64,000 nucleotides of DNA from Archangiaceae bacterium (GCA_016714225.1 JADJNS010000005.1:186001-250000), one strand, 5' to 3'. Positions 19,701 to 28,468 are shown, counted from the first letter of the stretch. Notes: generated from the letters alone by a model not told the origin. Numbers and translations: made by a program.

Positions 19701-21890
19701 CAGGGTGAGGCCGAGCCACGGGCCGCCCAGGGCGAGCAGCGGCGCGGCGGCGGCAGACACCCAGCCGGCCGCCGCGGGGTGGCGACCCACGCGGGTGCGC
19801 GACAGCAGCGCGAGCGCCAGGCCCGACAGCGCCACGGCCAGCGCGACGAGCGCCGGGTCGAAGAGCCACGCGAGCCGGGGCGCCAGGGCGGCGGGCACGA
19901 AGAAGGCGAGCGACAGCAACGCCGGCGAGCCCAGGTTGCGCGCCACCAGCAGCGCGGCGGCGCTCGCCAGCGCGAGGGCCACCACGCCCGCCACGCCGTG
20001 GGGCGCGGCGAAGGCCGAGCCGACCGCGAGCAGCACCAGCGCGCCCGACGCGGCCGAGAACGGCTGGCGGTGGCCGTCGAACAGCGGCACCGAGACCAGC
20101 GCGAGGCCGAGCGCGAGCGCGCCGACGACCGCTCCGCCGGCGGCGGCGCCGCTCGCGGCGAGCACCGCGAGGGCCGAGGCGACCGAGAGCGCCGCTCCCA
20201 CCCAGCTGAGCGCGCGGCGTGAGAAGGCCACGCCCAGCGCGAGGCAGAGCAGCGCCACGGCGGGGGCGCTCCACAGCGCGGGGCGCGGGTCGCGCGCGAC
20301 CGACCCGAGGCCGATCGCGCCCACCAGCGCGGCCGCCCAGGCGGTAGCGGTGAGCAGCGCGGCGCGGAGCTTCGGCCTCTCGCGCAGCCGCAGCACGGCG
20401 AAGAGCCCGCCCGCGACCACGAACACCGCGGCGTAGACCGCGTCGTAGGCGGCCGGCAGCGGCTGCGAGGCCTGGTAGCCGAGCGCGGCGCGCAGCTGGC
20501 CGAGCAGCTGCTTGAGCGGCCCGGGCACCAGCTGCCCGCACGTCTGAAAGGCGAAGTACGCGCCGGCGTAGGCGGGGTAGAGCCAGCGCGGGCTGCCGGG
20601 AAGCAGCCTGAGCGCGGTGGCGCAGAGCAGCGCGCTGCTGACGAACAGCGCCGGCCCGTCACCGAAGGCGCTGAGCCCGAGCAGCGCGAGCTGAATCGAG
20701 ACGGCGCCGATGGTGACCGCGTCGGGCTTCTGCGCGCGGCGCAGGTGCAGCGCCCCGTAGAGCGCGGCGGCGGCGAACGGGGCCCAGGTGCCCAGCGCAG
20801 GGTACAGGGTGACGTGCAGGCGCAGCGCGAAGAGGCCGAGCAGGTAGAGCCCGGCGGGCAGCGCGAAGGCGGTGGCCCTGCCCGGCCCGCGGCGGGCCGA
20901 GGCGATGAACGCGCCGAGCGGCAGCGCGGTGAGCCAGACGGCCGCGGGGTGGCCCACGAAGAGGGGGGCGAGGCCCATCACCGCGGTGGTCAGCACTGCC
21001 TGCGCGGCCACCCACGTGCCGCCGTGGTGCTGCCGCGCCACCTGGCGGGAGAGAAAGAAGGTGAACGCGCACCACAGGGCGAGCGCAGGCGCGAAGAGCA
21101 GCGGAGCCTGGGCGGCGATGGGGCCCAGGGCAATGGGCGGCAGCGGCGCGACCGCCGCGGCGATGAGCGCGAGCACGCCGCTGGCGGCGCGGGTGGTGCC
21201 CTTGCGAGAGAGAAAGCGCGCCCAGGCGGCGAAGCCCAGGGTCCACGCGGCGGCGCCACCGAAGACGGTGAACGAGCGGCTGAGCCCCGACATCGACTCC
21301 CACGCGTCGGCGACCCAGTACAGCGTGCCGACGAGAATCAAGAAGCCGCCGATGAACCAGCCCACGCTCTCGTTGAGAAACGGCTTCCAGAGCTCGTGCC
21401 ACCGCGAGGCCTGCGCGACCACCCGGTCATCGACCGACGCACTCCCTCTCCCCTGGAGGGGGAGAGGGCCGGGGTGAGGGGGAGAGGTGCGAACCGCAGG
21501 AGGAGGAGTGACCTCCTTCTTCTGCACGACAGGCGGAGGCGACGGAGCCGCCTCGGTCTTCGGAGCCGGAGGAGGCGGAGGCGCGGTCTTCCCCTCACCC
21601 CGGCCCTCACCCCTTCGAGCCGAGACAAAGGGCAGCGGAGCAGGCTCGACCCGCTCCAACAGCGCGCTGCGCAGAATGCGCTCGTGCTGGCGGTACCGCG
21701 CCGCGAGCAGCGAGCGCGACGCGGCCGAGACCCCCTGGGGCTCCCACCGGGGCAGCTCGTCGAGCACCCAGACGACGTGAGCGAGCTCGGCTTCGAGCTC
21801 CCGGTTCGCCCGGGCAGTCATTCGCGCGCCACACACGGCGCACGTCTGGGCCCGACCCAACCGTTCACTTCGACAAGGCGCGCAGTACAT
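16788..21890 (-). CDS. Giant polytopic membrane protein with N-terminal zinc ribbon
   Basis: About 1700 residues. The N-terminus is a zinc ribbon (C3, C6, C17, C20; start chosen at the ATG at 21890 to begin directly at it). A short helical segment and a Pro/Lys-rich linker (about residues 80-170) follow, then some 1500 residues of almost continuous hydrophobic helices, by eye more than 40. The first membrane block (ESVGWFIGGFLILVGTLYW) faintly resembles DUF2339-type proteins, but the length is well beyond those. The linker carries inserted GC-rich palindromic elements. No catalytic motif is recognisable, and function is unknown. Confidence 0.75.
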   Translation of the reverse strand: MYCAPCRSERLGRAQTCAVCGARMTARANRELEAELAHVVWVLDELPRWEPQGVSAASRSLLAARYRQHERILRSALLERVEPAPLPFVSARRGEGRGEGKTAPPPPPAPKTEAAPSPPPVVQKKEVTPPPAVRTSPPHPGPLPLQGRGSASVDDRVVAQASRWHELWKPFLNESVGWFIGGFLILVGTLYWVADAWESMSGLSRSFTVFGGAAAWTLGFAAWARFLSRKGTTRAASGVLALIAAAVAPLPPIALGPIAAQAPLLFAPALALWCAFTFFLSRQVARQHHGGTWVAAQAVLTTAVMGLAPLFVGHPAAVWLTALPLGAFIASARRGPGRATAFALPAGLYLLGLFALRLHVTLYPALGTWAPFAAAALYGALHLRRAQKPDAVTIGAVSIQLALLGLSAFGDGPALFVSSALLCATALRLLPGSPRWLYPAYAGAYFAFQTCGQLVPGPLKQLLGQLRAALGYQASQPLPAAYDAVYAAVFVVAGGLFAVLRLRERPKLRAALLTATAWAAALVGAIGLGSVARDPRPALWSAPAVALLCLALGVAFSRRALSWVGAALSVASALAVLAASGAAAGGAVVGALALGLALVSVPLFDGHRQPFSAASGALVLLAVGSAFAAPHGVAGVVALALASAAALLVARNLGSPALLSLAFFVPAALAPRLAWLFDPALVALAVALSGLALALLSRTRVGRHPAAAGWVSAAAAPLLALGGPWLGLTLLVSALALLAGRRAWAAHALGLAFVCAALLPLGGDAPLPFMTRSLAGALAVAASAGASVVSAVRGRTWRAALVASLALLLALSCGAGQTALLLAAVTALAGMRALLPAVGIPLAAALGAGAFFFNPLALVGVALGCSALALLEEWDFAWHHLLGEKGSAWAASLSALALAPVALGMTAFTAPALLVPVSVALSLAVLGWARATRWPLFAAVLPGLLLAPQLLAAGPLHRWLAVLAVAALSRALQRSAAVRRATGVAHPRSMEAALAVGLGLAGVGLGLSGHVDLLPFAVGMLLVACDPAAWRVVAATGFALAVPGLAPVAAVALVALAFAARHSPRAARWVLGDEHRGWTVASAALCAVACAAYAAALQPADLSPWLLLAGCLAAAAVLLGFRWLLTLAVVVLPLAELLGREPGAPSQRAMLAVLAVAALAALSRLPAVSAALLRRCARLGSAFDGPLATPLWLGAAVALGAGLLFGAAPASLLLSGAALLLVTGVAWQAGVAIALAVAVQALRLPHELASSALAVSALALAAAGVWVEKRHAVGRLWHHAGWLAALVALPLMPGLDAPGTLVTLVAAAGCAWCLALRRPHHQWLGWVATLVVAHGALFYAGLRLGHGQPHALILPWCALASVAVGAVALGLRSSTQRRGVGLAAVALGLTELLAGTVALDGVQAREAVVAGFVAALAVVTLVRRALDEDDAVAAGLAQAAVAVGFVAVRWLGFERAPDATAAFAALTLGAVLGGLRRLLPERVARAAALGAWLWPLAGLLAAVGSAPWVGCGLLLAQSLHFAVLGRGARRFAVLAAAAFNGAVALAWSTAGLHHPHYLLIAAGASALVLLRVFAGTLEPVTRRRARACAVALVYAAAAFEPLAMPTPWALWVCAVVCVLGVALGIALRVRSYVFLGTAFLLTTVVASLTRFGIQEPRVGALLLSGLGLLIVGFMVLVTTRRSELLQQYQRARSMLAQWQG
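21441..21489. repeat. Palindromic GC-rich repeat inside coding sequence (copy 1)
   Basis: CCCTCTCCCC (21444-21453) and GGGGAGAGGG (21459-21468) form a perfect 10-bp stem with a 5-base loop. CCGGGGTGAGGGGGAGAGG follows. The element resembles the CCCTCTCCCC/GGGTGAGGG palindromes dispersed in many proteobacterial genomes. In frame on the minus strand it encodes PHPGPLPLQGRG in the linker of the giant membrane protein. Confidence 0.7.
21591..21622. repeat. Palindromic GC-rich repeat inside coding sequence (copy 2, inverted, decayed)
   Basis: CCCCTCACCCCGGCC (21591-21605) is the reverse complement of part of copy 1 at 21467-21481, with a degraded remainder. It encodes the RRGEGRGEG stretch of the same linker. 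Confidence 0.55.
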
Positions 21891-22029
21891 GTCGCGCTGA
21901 CGATTCACCGCGCATGCCCGCGGAAGGGCTCGCGCCCGGCTCCGATTCGCCGCCGGCTGCGCAGCCTCTTGCGCACTGCGCGCGCCGCGGCGAGCAAGCG
22001 ACAAAGAGAGCGGCTACAACGCGCCCACC

Positions 22030-23515
22030 ATGAAGACCCGGGGAGAGAAGGCAGTGCGCGAGGTTCCCGCAGCCCGGTCGCAAGCTCCGGCGGCGCCCGT
22101 CGCGCCCGCCGCCGAGGCCGCGCCGGTCGCGGTTTCTCCCGACGCCGAGCGCCACCGCAGCGAGGTGAAGGTCGACGAGGTGCTGGGCGCGGCGCTCAAG
22201 AAGGCGGGCCACGGGCCGTACGAGCTGGTCCCCGGTCGCTACCCCGGCGCGGTCGCGCTGCCCGACGTGCTGGCGAAGCTCGGCACCAGCCCCGAAGGTC
22301 AGGCGGCGGTGCACCACCTGCTCGACGAAGTGAAGACCCGCACCGGCATCGACGTGTCGCCGGAAGAACGGGCCGCGCTGCTCTCCAACCCCTCGGGGGC
22401 GACGCGCGCGCTCGAGGTCACGCCCCGGCAGATGTCGCTCGGCGTGCTCGGCAGCAACGCCGCCTATGAAGAAGGGAAGCTGAAGCCCAAGGCAGCGCCG
22501 GTGCTGCACCTGCCGCAGCACGGGTTCGACCTCGCCGGCATCGCGGCGCTCGACCTGCCGCGCAGCGCGCCGCAGCCCAAGCAGGTGGCGCCGGGTCTGT
22601 TCTACGGCTCGCTGCCCGGCACCCTGCCCGAGGCGCAGGTGAAGCAGAACCAGGTGCTGGCCGAGACGTTCGACCGGCTGTCGCGCAACGCGAGCGCGGC
22701 CGACGGCGAGAAGTTCTCGGTGACCTACCGCGGCCACGCGTACACGCGGCTCGACGGGCTGCTCGCGGCGCTGAAGGCCGACGGCCACCAGGTGAAGGTG
22801 ACCTTCGAGCAGCGCGCGGCGAACTTCGCCAACCTGAAGACGCAGGTGCCGGGCGCGAGCCCGGTGCAGTGGCTCGACGTGCCGGCGCCGCTGATGCTGC
22901 GCACCGGGGTGCGCGACGGGCTGGGCCACGAGGCGGTGGTGCCCGCGGCCCACTCCGAGATGATCGTCACCCTCACCTCGGGGCCTCAGACCCAGGGGCC
23001 CAGGCTCGACGCCGAGCTGCGCTACTTTCAGGGCACCGACGGCACCGGCTTCTTCGCCAAGGGCGGCTCGGCCGAACCGAAGTGGCTGGGGCGCATCACC
23101 CACGCCGAGCTCGATGGAGACGACGCTGAAGGCGGTGCGGCTCGCCGGCACGCTCAGCGACGTCATCAACACCTCGGCCAGGGCGCTCGGCCTCTACGCC
23201 GACGGCTACGGGGTCACCGGGGTGTGCAACGACTCGGTGGCGGTGGTCGAGCAGGCGCTGCTCGGCCGCGCCGACCAGTACCCGCTGCTGATGCGCGACG
23301 CCACGCTGCTGGGCGAGCTGAAGCAGCGCCTCGACACCCCCGGGCGCGACCACGCCGATTACGCCACCCTGCGCAAGGCCATCGAAGCGCTGCCCAACGA
23401 CTCGCAGAACAACCCCACCCGCCGCGAGCGCGCGCTCAAGTCGATTCCCTGGGCCGACGGCGAAGAGCCGTTCACCAGCACCGTCGACGCGAAGAAGATT
23501 CTCGCGGGCGGATGA
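22030..23515 (+). CDS. Unknown protein, apparently frameshifted near 23101-23116
   Basis: An unrecognised protein of about 494 residues if read through one frame change. From the ATG at 22030 the frame reads as normal protein to about residue 361 (WLGRITHAELD). It then becomes Arg/His-rich shadow sequence. The adjacent frame from 23114 reads ETTLKAVRLAGTLSDVIN and continues sensibly to a stop at 23515, including GVCNDSVAVVEQALLG. Skipping one base near GATGGAG restores a single product. A real mutation, an assembly error or two coupled genes are all possible. The N-terminal 45 residues are Ala/Pro-rich. No known domain is seen. Confidence 0.55.
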
Positions 23516-23521
23516 GCCGCG

Positions 23522-23697
23522 CACCCTGAGCGGAGCCGCGAAGCGGCGGAAGTCGAATGGGTGCACTCAGGTCGAAGGCACCCGCTCCGCGAACTCCATG
23601 CTTCAAGCAGCAGAGCGAGCGCACCCCTACGAGGGAGTATGTGCGGCACAGCCTTCGGCGAGCGACAGCAGGGTTCGACTCCGCTCACCCTGCCCGG
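23522..23697 (+). repeat. Dispersed intergenic repeat, copy A
   Basis: The left end CACCCTGAGCG (23522-23532) is followed by a GCCGC/GCGGC hairpin (23535-23547) and GAAGTCGAA (23549-23557). The core shares CTCCATGCTTCAAGCAGCA (23594-23612) and CAGCCTTCGGCGAGCGA (23649-23665) with copy C at identical spacing. It fills the gap between the convergent genes ending at 23515 and 23707. Confidence 0.75.
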
Positions 23698-23706
23698 CCT
23701 CGCCGC

Positions 23707-25023
23707 CTACTGGGCGCCGAGCAGCACGGGAATCTCGAGGTCGACCTCTTCGCTCGAGGCAGGCAGCTTCATCTGCCGCACGGCGCGACCCAGGCACTCG
23801 TTGACGGCCTCGGGCACGCCCTCATCGGCGGCGAAGGTGGCGCGGGTGACCTTGCCCCTGGGCGACACCGTCACGCTCATCAGCACCTTGCCGCGGGCCG
23901 ACTCGTTCACCTTGAGCCACTTCTCGTGGCACACCCGCAGCTTGGGCAGCTGGGCCTTCACCGCGGCCGCGATGGCCGCCGGGTCGGCCTCGACCACCGG
24001 CCCGGTCTTCACCGCGGGCAGCAGCGGCGCGACGGTCACCTTCTCGGGGAAGCTCACCACCCCGGGGGCGCCCATGTGCAGGTCGACGTCGGTCTCACGC
24101 CACTCGTCGCCCACCCGCGCGCGCAGGTGGTGCGCTCCGGGCAGGGCGAGCAGCGACAGCGGAGCAGCGCCCACGCTCTGCCCGTCGAGCTCGACGTCTT
24201 GCGCGTCGAGGTCGAGCTCGAGCTTCGCCCAGGGCGGCGGCGAGCCCTTGCGCATCACGCTCACCTTGCCGTCGAGCGAGCCCACCCGGCCCGCCGGCAG
24301 GCTGACCCGCGCCGGCGCGCTCACCGTCTTGGCGTTCTCGAACGAGGCGTTGTCGGCGAGCACCGCGGTGCCGCGGTACAGCGACAGCGCGTCGGGGGCG
24401 AAGTCGAGCTGCGCGTCAGAGATGCGCACCCAGGTGTTGCCGTACGCCACCACCCAGGTGCCCATGCGCGCGTCGACGCCGAGCGTGCCGTGGTTCACCG
24501 CCACCGTCGCCTGCTCGTTCGGGGCGAGGGTGAACTGGGCTCCACCGCTCACGCGCAGCTGCAGGCCGTCGGCGGTGCTGAGCTCGACCCTGCCACCCGC
24601 CGCCGCCACCACCGCGCCGCGATTGAGCACGTCGCCCGCCTTCACGCCGGGCACCTTCGCCGCGAACATCACCGTCATCGGTTGAAACGCCGCGACCGGG
24701 GCCGCCGCACCCTTGCCGTCGAACAGCGGCCGCACCGTGGTGACGGCGAACAGCGCCGCCACCATCGCCAGCGCCGCGAACGCCGCCAGCCGCCCGAAGG
24801 TGAAGCGCGGGCCGGGAGGGTTCTCGCGCACGTGCTCCATCAGCCGTGCCTCGACGCGCGAGAACGCCACGTCGGCGAGGGTGTGGGCCTTCAGGCCCTT
24901 CAGCAGCTTCTGCCGCCCCTGCGCGCGCCGCACGCCGGCACGGCACTCGGCGCAGCCCTGCAGGTGTGACGACGCGTCGACACCTGGCGCCTCGAGCTGC
25001 TCTGGCGTCAGGTGCGCGCTCAC
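23707..25023 (-). CDS. Anti-sigma-like membrane protein with FecR-type region and AgmX C-terminal domain
   Basis: A 438-residue protein. An N-terminal zinc-binding anti-sigma motif HxxxCxxC (H20, C24, C27) precedes one membrane helix near 75-96. The periplasmic part has a FecR-like region (about 125-240), a PEGA-like segment (LDAQDVELDGQSVGAAPLSLLALPGAHHLRARV) and a C-terminal AgmX/PglI-type domain (KVLMSVTVSPRGKVTRATF). Its ATG overlaps the sigma gene stop by four bases. It presumably holds that ECF sigma factor inactive at the membrane. The AgmX-type domain hints at a link to myxobacterial cell-envelope machinery. Confidence 0.8.
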   Translation of the reverse strand: MSAHLTPEQLEAPGVDASSHLQGCAECRAGVRRAQGRQKLLKGLKAHTLADVAFSRVEARLMEHVRENPPGPRFTFGRLAAFAALAMVAALFAVTTVRPLFDGKGAAAPVAAFQPMTVMFAAKVPGVKAGDVLNRGAVVAAAGGRVELSTADGLQLRVSGGAQFTLAPNEQATVAVNHGTLGVDARMGTWVVAYGNTWVRISDAQLDFAPDALSLYRGTAVLADNASFENAKTVSAPARVSLPAGRVGSLDGKVSVMRKGSPPPWAKLELDLDAQDVELDGQSVGAAPLSLLALPGAHHLRARVGDEWRETDVDLHMGAPGVVSFPEKVTVAPLLPAVKTGPVVEADPAAIAAAVKAQLPKLRVCHEKWLKVNESARGKVLMSVTVSPRGKVTRATFAADEGVPEAVNECLGRAVRQMKLPASSEEVDLEIPVLLGAQ

Positions 25024-25613
25024 TTGCCCGCCTCTTCGCCGAAGAACTCGGCCAGCGCCGGGTCGTTGGCCGCCAACGCCTCGAGCTCGCGGCGCGCATA
25101 GAACAACCGGGTGCGCACGGTGAGGATGTTGGTGTCGAGAATCTCGGCGATGCGCTGCGCCTCCATGCCGCGCAGGTCGTGCATCACCAGCACCGCGCGC
25201 TTCTTGGGCGAGAGCTTCTGCAGCAGCTCTTCGACGCGCACCTGGCGCTCGGCCGAGAGCGTCACCTCGTCGGGGCCCGCCGACGGGTCGACCGTCTCGG
25301 GCAGCTCTTCGACGATGTCGAGGCGCGAGCGGGTGTGCTTGCGGCGCGACTTCATCGCCACGTGCACCGTCAGCCGGTACAGCCAGGTGGTGAACGCCGA
25401 GCGGCCTTCGAAGCGCTTGAGCGAGCGGTACACCTCGACGAACACGTCTTGCAGCACGTCTTCGAGGTCCGACCGCGGCACCAGAAAGGCCAGCTGCGAG
25501 GCCACCTGCCGGTGGTGCTGGGCGTAGAGCTCTCGAAAGGCGGCAGTGTCTCCCGACCGGGCCCGGGTGAGCAGATCAGCTCTGGCGTCAGGCACCGAGA
25601 CGTTCACTCCCAT
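25020..25613 (-). CDS. ECF RNA polymerase sigma factor
   Basis: A 197-residue sigma-70 family ECF protein. Region 2 is clear (DLEDVLQDVFVEVYRSLKRF, then FTTWLYRLTVHVAMKSRRK). Region 4 is clear too (KLSPKKRAVLVMHDLRGMEA and the recognition helix NILTVRTRLFYARREL). The start is taken at the ATG at 25613; the upstream extension to 25667 does not look like the family. It is directly upstream of, and coupled to, the zinc-finger anti-sigma gene, the usual ECF regulon layout. Confidence 0.92.
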   Translation of the reverse strand: MGVNVSVPDARADLLTRARSGDTAAFRELYAQHHRQVASQLAFLVPRSDLEDVLQDVFVEVYRSLKRFEGRSAFTTWLYRLTVHVAMKSRRKHTRSRLDIVEELPETVDPSAGPDEVTLSAERQVRVEELLQKLSPKKRAVLVMHDLRGMEAQRIAEILDTNILTVRTRLFYARRELEALAANDPALAEFFGEEAGK

Positions 25614-25702
25614 GACCGCGGGCGGCCTTAACGCCGCGGTACCACTGGTGTCCAGCCTCAGGCGCATCGCACAGCATGGGTGCCCCTCTGGGAGGCCGCC
25701 AT

Positions 25703-26410
25703 TCAGAAGATGCGGCCGGCCCGCTGGCGCGGATCATCTTCCCGGGCTTCCAGGCTCTCGGCCTCGTCGACGTTCCGGTACTTACGCTCGAGGGTGGCCA
25801 GCCGCTCGACCAGCATCTCCTGCTGGTGGGCGAGCGAGCGGAGCACGTCGGCCACCGGGTCGGGCAGCGCGGCGTGGTCGAGCACGTCGACCGGGCCCTT
25901 GGCCTTCACGATGCGGCCCGGCACGCCCACCACCGTCGCGCCGGGGGGCACGTCGGAGATGACCACGCTGCCCGAGCCGATGCGCGCGTTGTCGCCCACG
26001 GTGATGGCGCCCAGCACGCACGCGTTGGAGCCGACGATGACGTTCTTGCCCAGGTGCGGGTGACGCACCCGCCGCTCGAGGGTGGTGCCCCCGAGCACGA
26101 CTCCCTTGTACAAGATACAGCCGGCCTCGATGACCGCGGTCTCGCCGATGACCACGCCCATGCCGTGGTCGATGAACACCCCGTCGGCGATTTCCGCGCC
26201 CGGGTGAATCTCGACCCCGGTGAGAAAGCGCGCCTGGTGCGAGAGGGTGCGGGCCATCAGGTGCAGCCGCCGCTTCCAGAAGCCGTGGGCCACCCGGTGC
26301 AGCATCAGCGCGTGCAGGCCGGGGTAGGTGAGCAGCACCTCGGCCCGGCTGCGCGCCGCCGGGTCGTTCTGCAGCGCCGCGGCGACGTCGGCTTTGAGGG
26401 TGCTCAGCAC
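25703..26410 (-). CDS. cysE: Serine O-acetyltransferase
   Basis: CysE makes O-acetylserine from serine and acetyl-CoA, the carbon skeleton for cysteine. The 235 residues match the short form of the family. The left-handed beta-helix hexapeptides are evident: ADGVFIDHGMGVVIGETA (containing the catalytic His), ILYKGVVLGGTT, VIVGSNACVLGAI and SVVISDVPPGATVVGVPGR. The start is a GTG at 26410, 7 bp after the XRE-cupin gene, so that regulator probably shares its transcript. Confidence 0.9.
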   Translation of the reverse strand: MLSTLKADVAAALQNDPAARSRAEVLLTYPGLHALMLHRVAHGFWKRRLHLMARTLSHQARFLTGVEIHPGAEIADGVFIDHGMGVVIGETAVIEAGCILYKGVVLGGTTLERRVRHPHLGKNVIVGSNACVLGAITVGDNARIGSGSVVISDVPPGATVVGVPGRIVKAKGPVDVLDHAALPDPVADVLRSLAHQQEMLVERLATLERKYRNVDEAESLEAREDDPRQRAGRIF

Positions 26411-26417
26411 GGTGGAG

Positions 26418-27065
26418 CTAACCGCCGATCTCTTCCGCGTAGGTCATCACCAGGTACATCACCGCGTCTTCGCGGCCGCGGTTCTTGTACGCGTGCGGCT
26501 TGTCGGCTTCGAAGACGATGGCGTCGCCGGTGTCGAGCGGGTGCACCTCACCCGCCACGTCGATTTCGACCTGCCCCTTGGCGACGATGAGGTTCTCGCT
26601 GGTGCCGGGCGGGTGCGGGTGCGCCTCTTCCACCCCGCCTCGCGCCAGCCGCAGCTCGTAGAACTCGACCTTGCGCGGAGCCCCGAAGGGGAACAGCGCG
26701 CGCGACTGGAAGGTGCCGTCGTGCGAGGTGAGCCGCTTCGCCTGGGTCGCCTTGAGCACGGTGATGCCGGTGGCCGCCGGCTGGCTGATCAGCGCCGAGA
26801 ACGGCACCCCCAGCGCGCGCGAAATCTTCCACAGCACGTTGATGGTGGGCGCCGACTGACCGAGCTCGACCTGCCCCAGCATCGCCCGGCTGACCCCGCT
26901 CGCCTTCGACAGCTTCTCGAGCGACAGGCCGGCCTTGTTGCGCAGCCTTCGCAGGTTGTCGCCGACGATGGGCGCCAGGTCGGGAGACGCCTGGTCGCTG
27001 GCGACCTCTACCGAGCGCTGGGGCGCCCTCTTGGTGCTGTGCTCTCGGGCGGCTCTCATGGTCAT
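26418..27065 (-). CDS. XRE-family regulator with C-terminal cupin domain
   Basis: A 215-residue transcription factor. The HTH spans about 36-90 (LRRLRNKAGLSLEKLSKASGV, then SRAMLGQVELGQSAPTINVLWKI). A cupin follows, with PHPPGTSENLIVAKGQVEIDV and the closing HAYKN near 198. Such XRE-cupin proteins sense a small molecule in the cupin pocket. Position directly ahead of cysE suggests control of sulfur or cysteine metabolism, which is inference. The start may be the ATG at 27065 or 27059. It is divergent from the 27140 gene. Confidence 0.9.
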   Translation of the reverse strand: MTMRAAREHSTKRAPQRSVEVASDQASPDLAPIVGDNLRRLRNKAGLSLEKLSKASGVSRAMLGQVELGQSAPTINVLWKISRALGVPFSALISQPAATGITVLKATQAKRLTSHDGTFQSRALFPFGAPRKVEFYELRLARGGVEEAHPHPPGTSENLIVAKGQVEIDVAGEVHPLDTGDAIVFEADKPHAYKNRGREDAVMYLVMTYAEEIGG

Positions 27066-27139
27066 GGCGTCGGGGCGGATGAATCTCCGTTTTTGCGGAT
27101 GGCGGTGTCAAGCGCCAGCGCTTTGGCTATTGGGGTCTC

Positions 27140-27895
27140 ATGTCGCAACCCGTGAACCGCCGCTTCGAGGGCCGCGCCCGCCTCGACACCCTGCTCGAGC
27201 GCGCCGGCTCGCTCGCCGACGCCGAGTCGGTGGCCGAGGCGTTCTTGAAGGCGCAGAAAGACGACGTGCCGGCCAGCGTGGTCATCTCGGCGCTGTTCGA
27301 AGACGAGCCGCGCTTCAGTGACCGTGACGATGCTCCGGCGCTGTACGGCAACCTGTTCGGCCTGTGGGACCTGCTCTTGAGCGGCGAGCGGGTCGACCTC
27401 AAGGCCCCGCCCGAGAAGGCCGGGCGCCCCAAGAAGCCCAGGCCGCCGCCGCCGCCCCCCAAGTTCCCCAAAGAGGGGCCCACCGCCGAGTGGCTCGACG
27501 GCGCGTTCGGCTACCTCGAGAGCTGCCTGCCGGCCGAGCGCACCCGGCTCGAGCACGCGTTCGACAACCGCGGCGACGCCCTCATCACCTGGCTCGACGA
27601 GGCCGGCGCGTCAGACCAGGTCTATTCGGCGGCCCGGCAGATTCTCTTCGAGCTGTTCGCGGTGCTCGAGCTGGGCGCGCCCCACGAGCTGGGCCGGGTG
27701 ACGATGACCCAGGCGAAGGTCGAGGTGCCTGCTGCGCTGTCGGCCTGGGCGCACGAGGCGGTATTTCAGGCCGCGACCGACGAAGATGAGCCGCTCGACG
27801 CCGGGCAATCGCAGGAGCTCGGTGAGCGCGTCGAGACCGGGCTTCAGTCTCTCTGGAATGGAGTGATTCATGGCGGGCAAAGACCGCGACGATGA
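27140..27895 (+). CDS. Unknown protein with Pro-rich linker
   Basis: A 251-residue soluble protein. It has a helical N-terminus, a central Pro/Lys-rich stretch (about 93-116, KPRPPPPPPKFPK) and a helical C-terminal half. It overlaps the next gene by 26 bases on the same strand, so the two are probably co-expressed. No family was recognised. Confidence 0.65.
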   Translation: MSQPVNRRFEGRARLDTLLERAGSLADAESVAEAFLKAQKDDVPASVVISALFEDEPRFSDRDDAPALYGNLFGLWDLLLSGERVDLKAPPEKAGRPKKPRPPPPPPKFPKEGPTAEWLDGAFGYLESCLPAERTRLEHAFDNRGDALITWLDEAGASDQVYSAARQILFELFAVLELGAPHELGRVTMTQAKVEVPAALSAWAHEAVFQAATDEDEPLDAGQSQELGERVETGLQSLWNGVIHGGQRPRR

Positions 27896-28433
27896 CGGCA
27901 GCGGCATCTCGGGCAAACGCAACAAGAGCTGGAGGGAAATCGACGCCCAGCGCGGCAAGTCGAAGTACCACTCGCGCCAGGACGACCCTGCGCAGCAGAA
28001 GCTCGAGAAGAGCGCCTCGTACGAGAAGTACAAGCAGGCGGCCGACGCGCTCTTCACCGGCGGCGTGCTCCCCGAGGGGCTCGAGAAGACCTTCGACCCC
28101 GAGGGCAAGCGCAAGGTGCAGAAGGAAGCGATGATGAAGCTGCGCGAGCTGCCCGACCGCAAGGCCTGGGTGCAGGGCGTCATCGAGTACCTCGAGCAGT
28201 ACCCCGAGCTGCCCGAAGACGCCTACTTCCTCGACTCGCTGCTCGACCACCCGCGCGAGCGCATCGCCGACAAGGCGCTGGGCCGCCTCGAGGGCCTGCA
28301 GCAAGAGGGCAAGCTCGCCGGCCAGAAGCTGCCGCGCAGCCTCGAGCAGCGCCTGCGGTCGATCGAGATGACGTCTACCGACCCCGAGATGCAGCAGCGC
28401 GCCAAGGTGCTGCGCGAGAAGATTCGAGCGTAG
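27870..28433 (+). CDS. Unknown highly charged helical protein
   Basis: A 187-residue protein. The first 60 residues are very polar (Lys, Asp, Gln, Ser). The remainder is amphipathic helix, including DRKAWVQGVIEYLEQYPELPEDAYFLDSLL-like sequence that could be one or two helical repeats. The ATG has GGAG at a good distance (TGGAGTGATTC) and lies inside the preceding gene. I do not recognise the family. Confidence 0.75.
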   Translation: MAGKDRDDDGSGISGKRNKSWREIDAQRGKSKYHSRQDDPAQQKLEKSASYEKYKQAADALFTGGVLPEGLEKTFDPEGKRKVQKEAMMKLRELPDRKAWVQGVIEYLEQYPELPEDAYFLDSLLDHPRERIADKALGRLEGLQQEGKLAGQKLPRSLEQRLRSIEMTSTDPEMQQRAKVLREKIRA

Positions 28434-28468
28434 CTGCTAAGTTCGCGCGGCCCTCCGGAGGTCCGCGC

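Noticed and set aside
15243..20222. A 1659-residue open frame on the plus strand opposite the giant membrane gene
   Set aside because: It is Arg/Gln/His-rich with no domain. The minus-strand frame is a hydrophobic membrane protein.
23670..23697. A tRNA T-arm-like GGGTTCGACTCC
   Set aside because: It lies in the dispersed repeat and no acceptor or anticodon arm is present.
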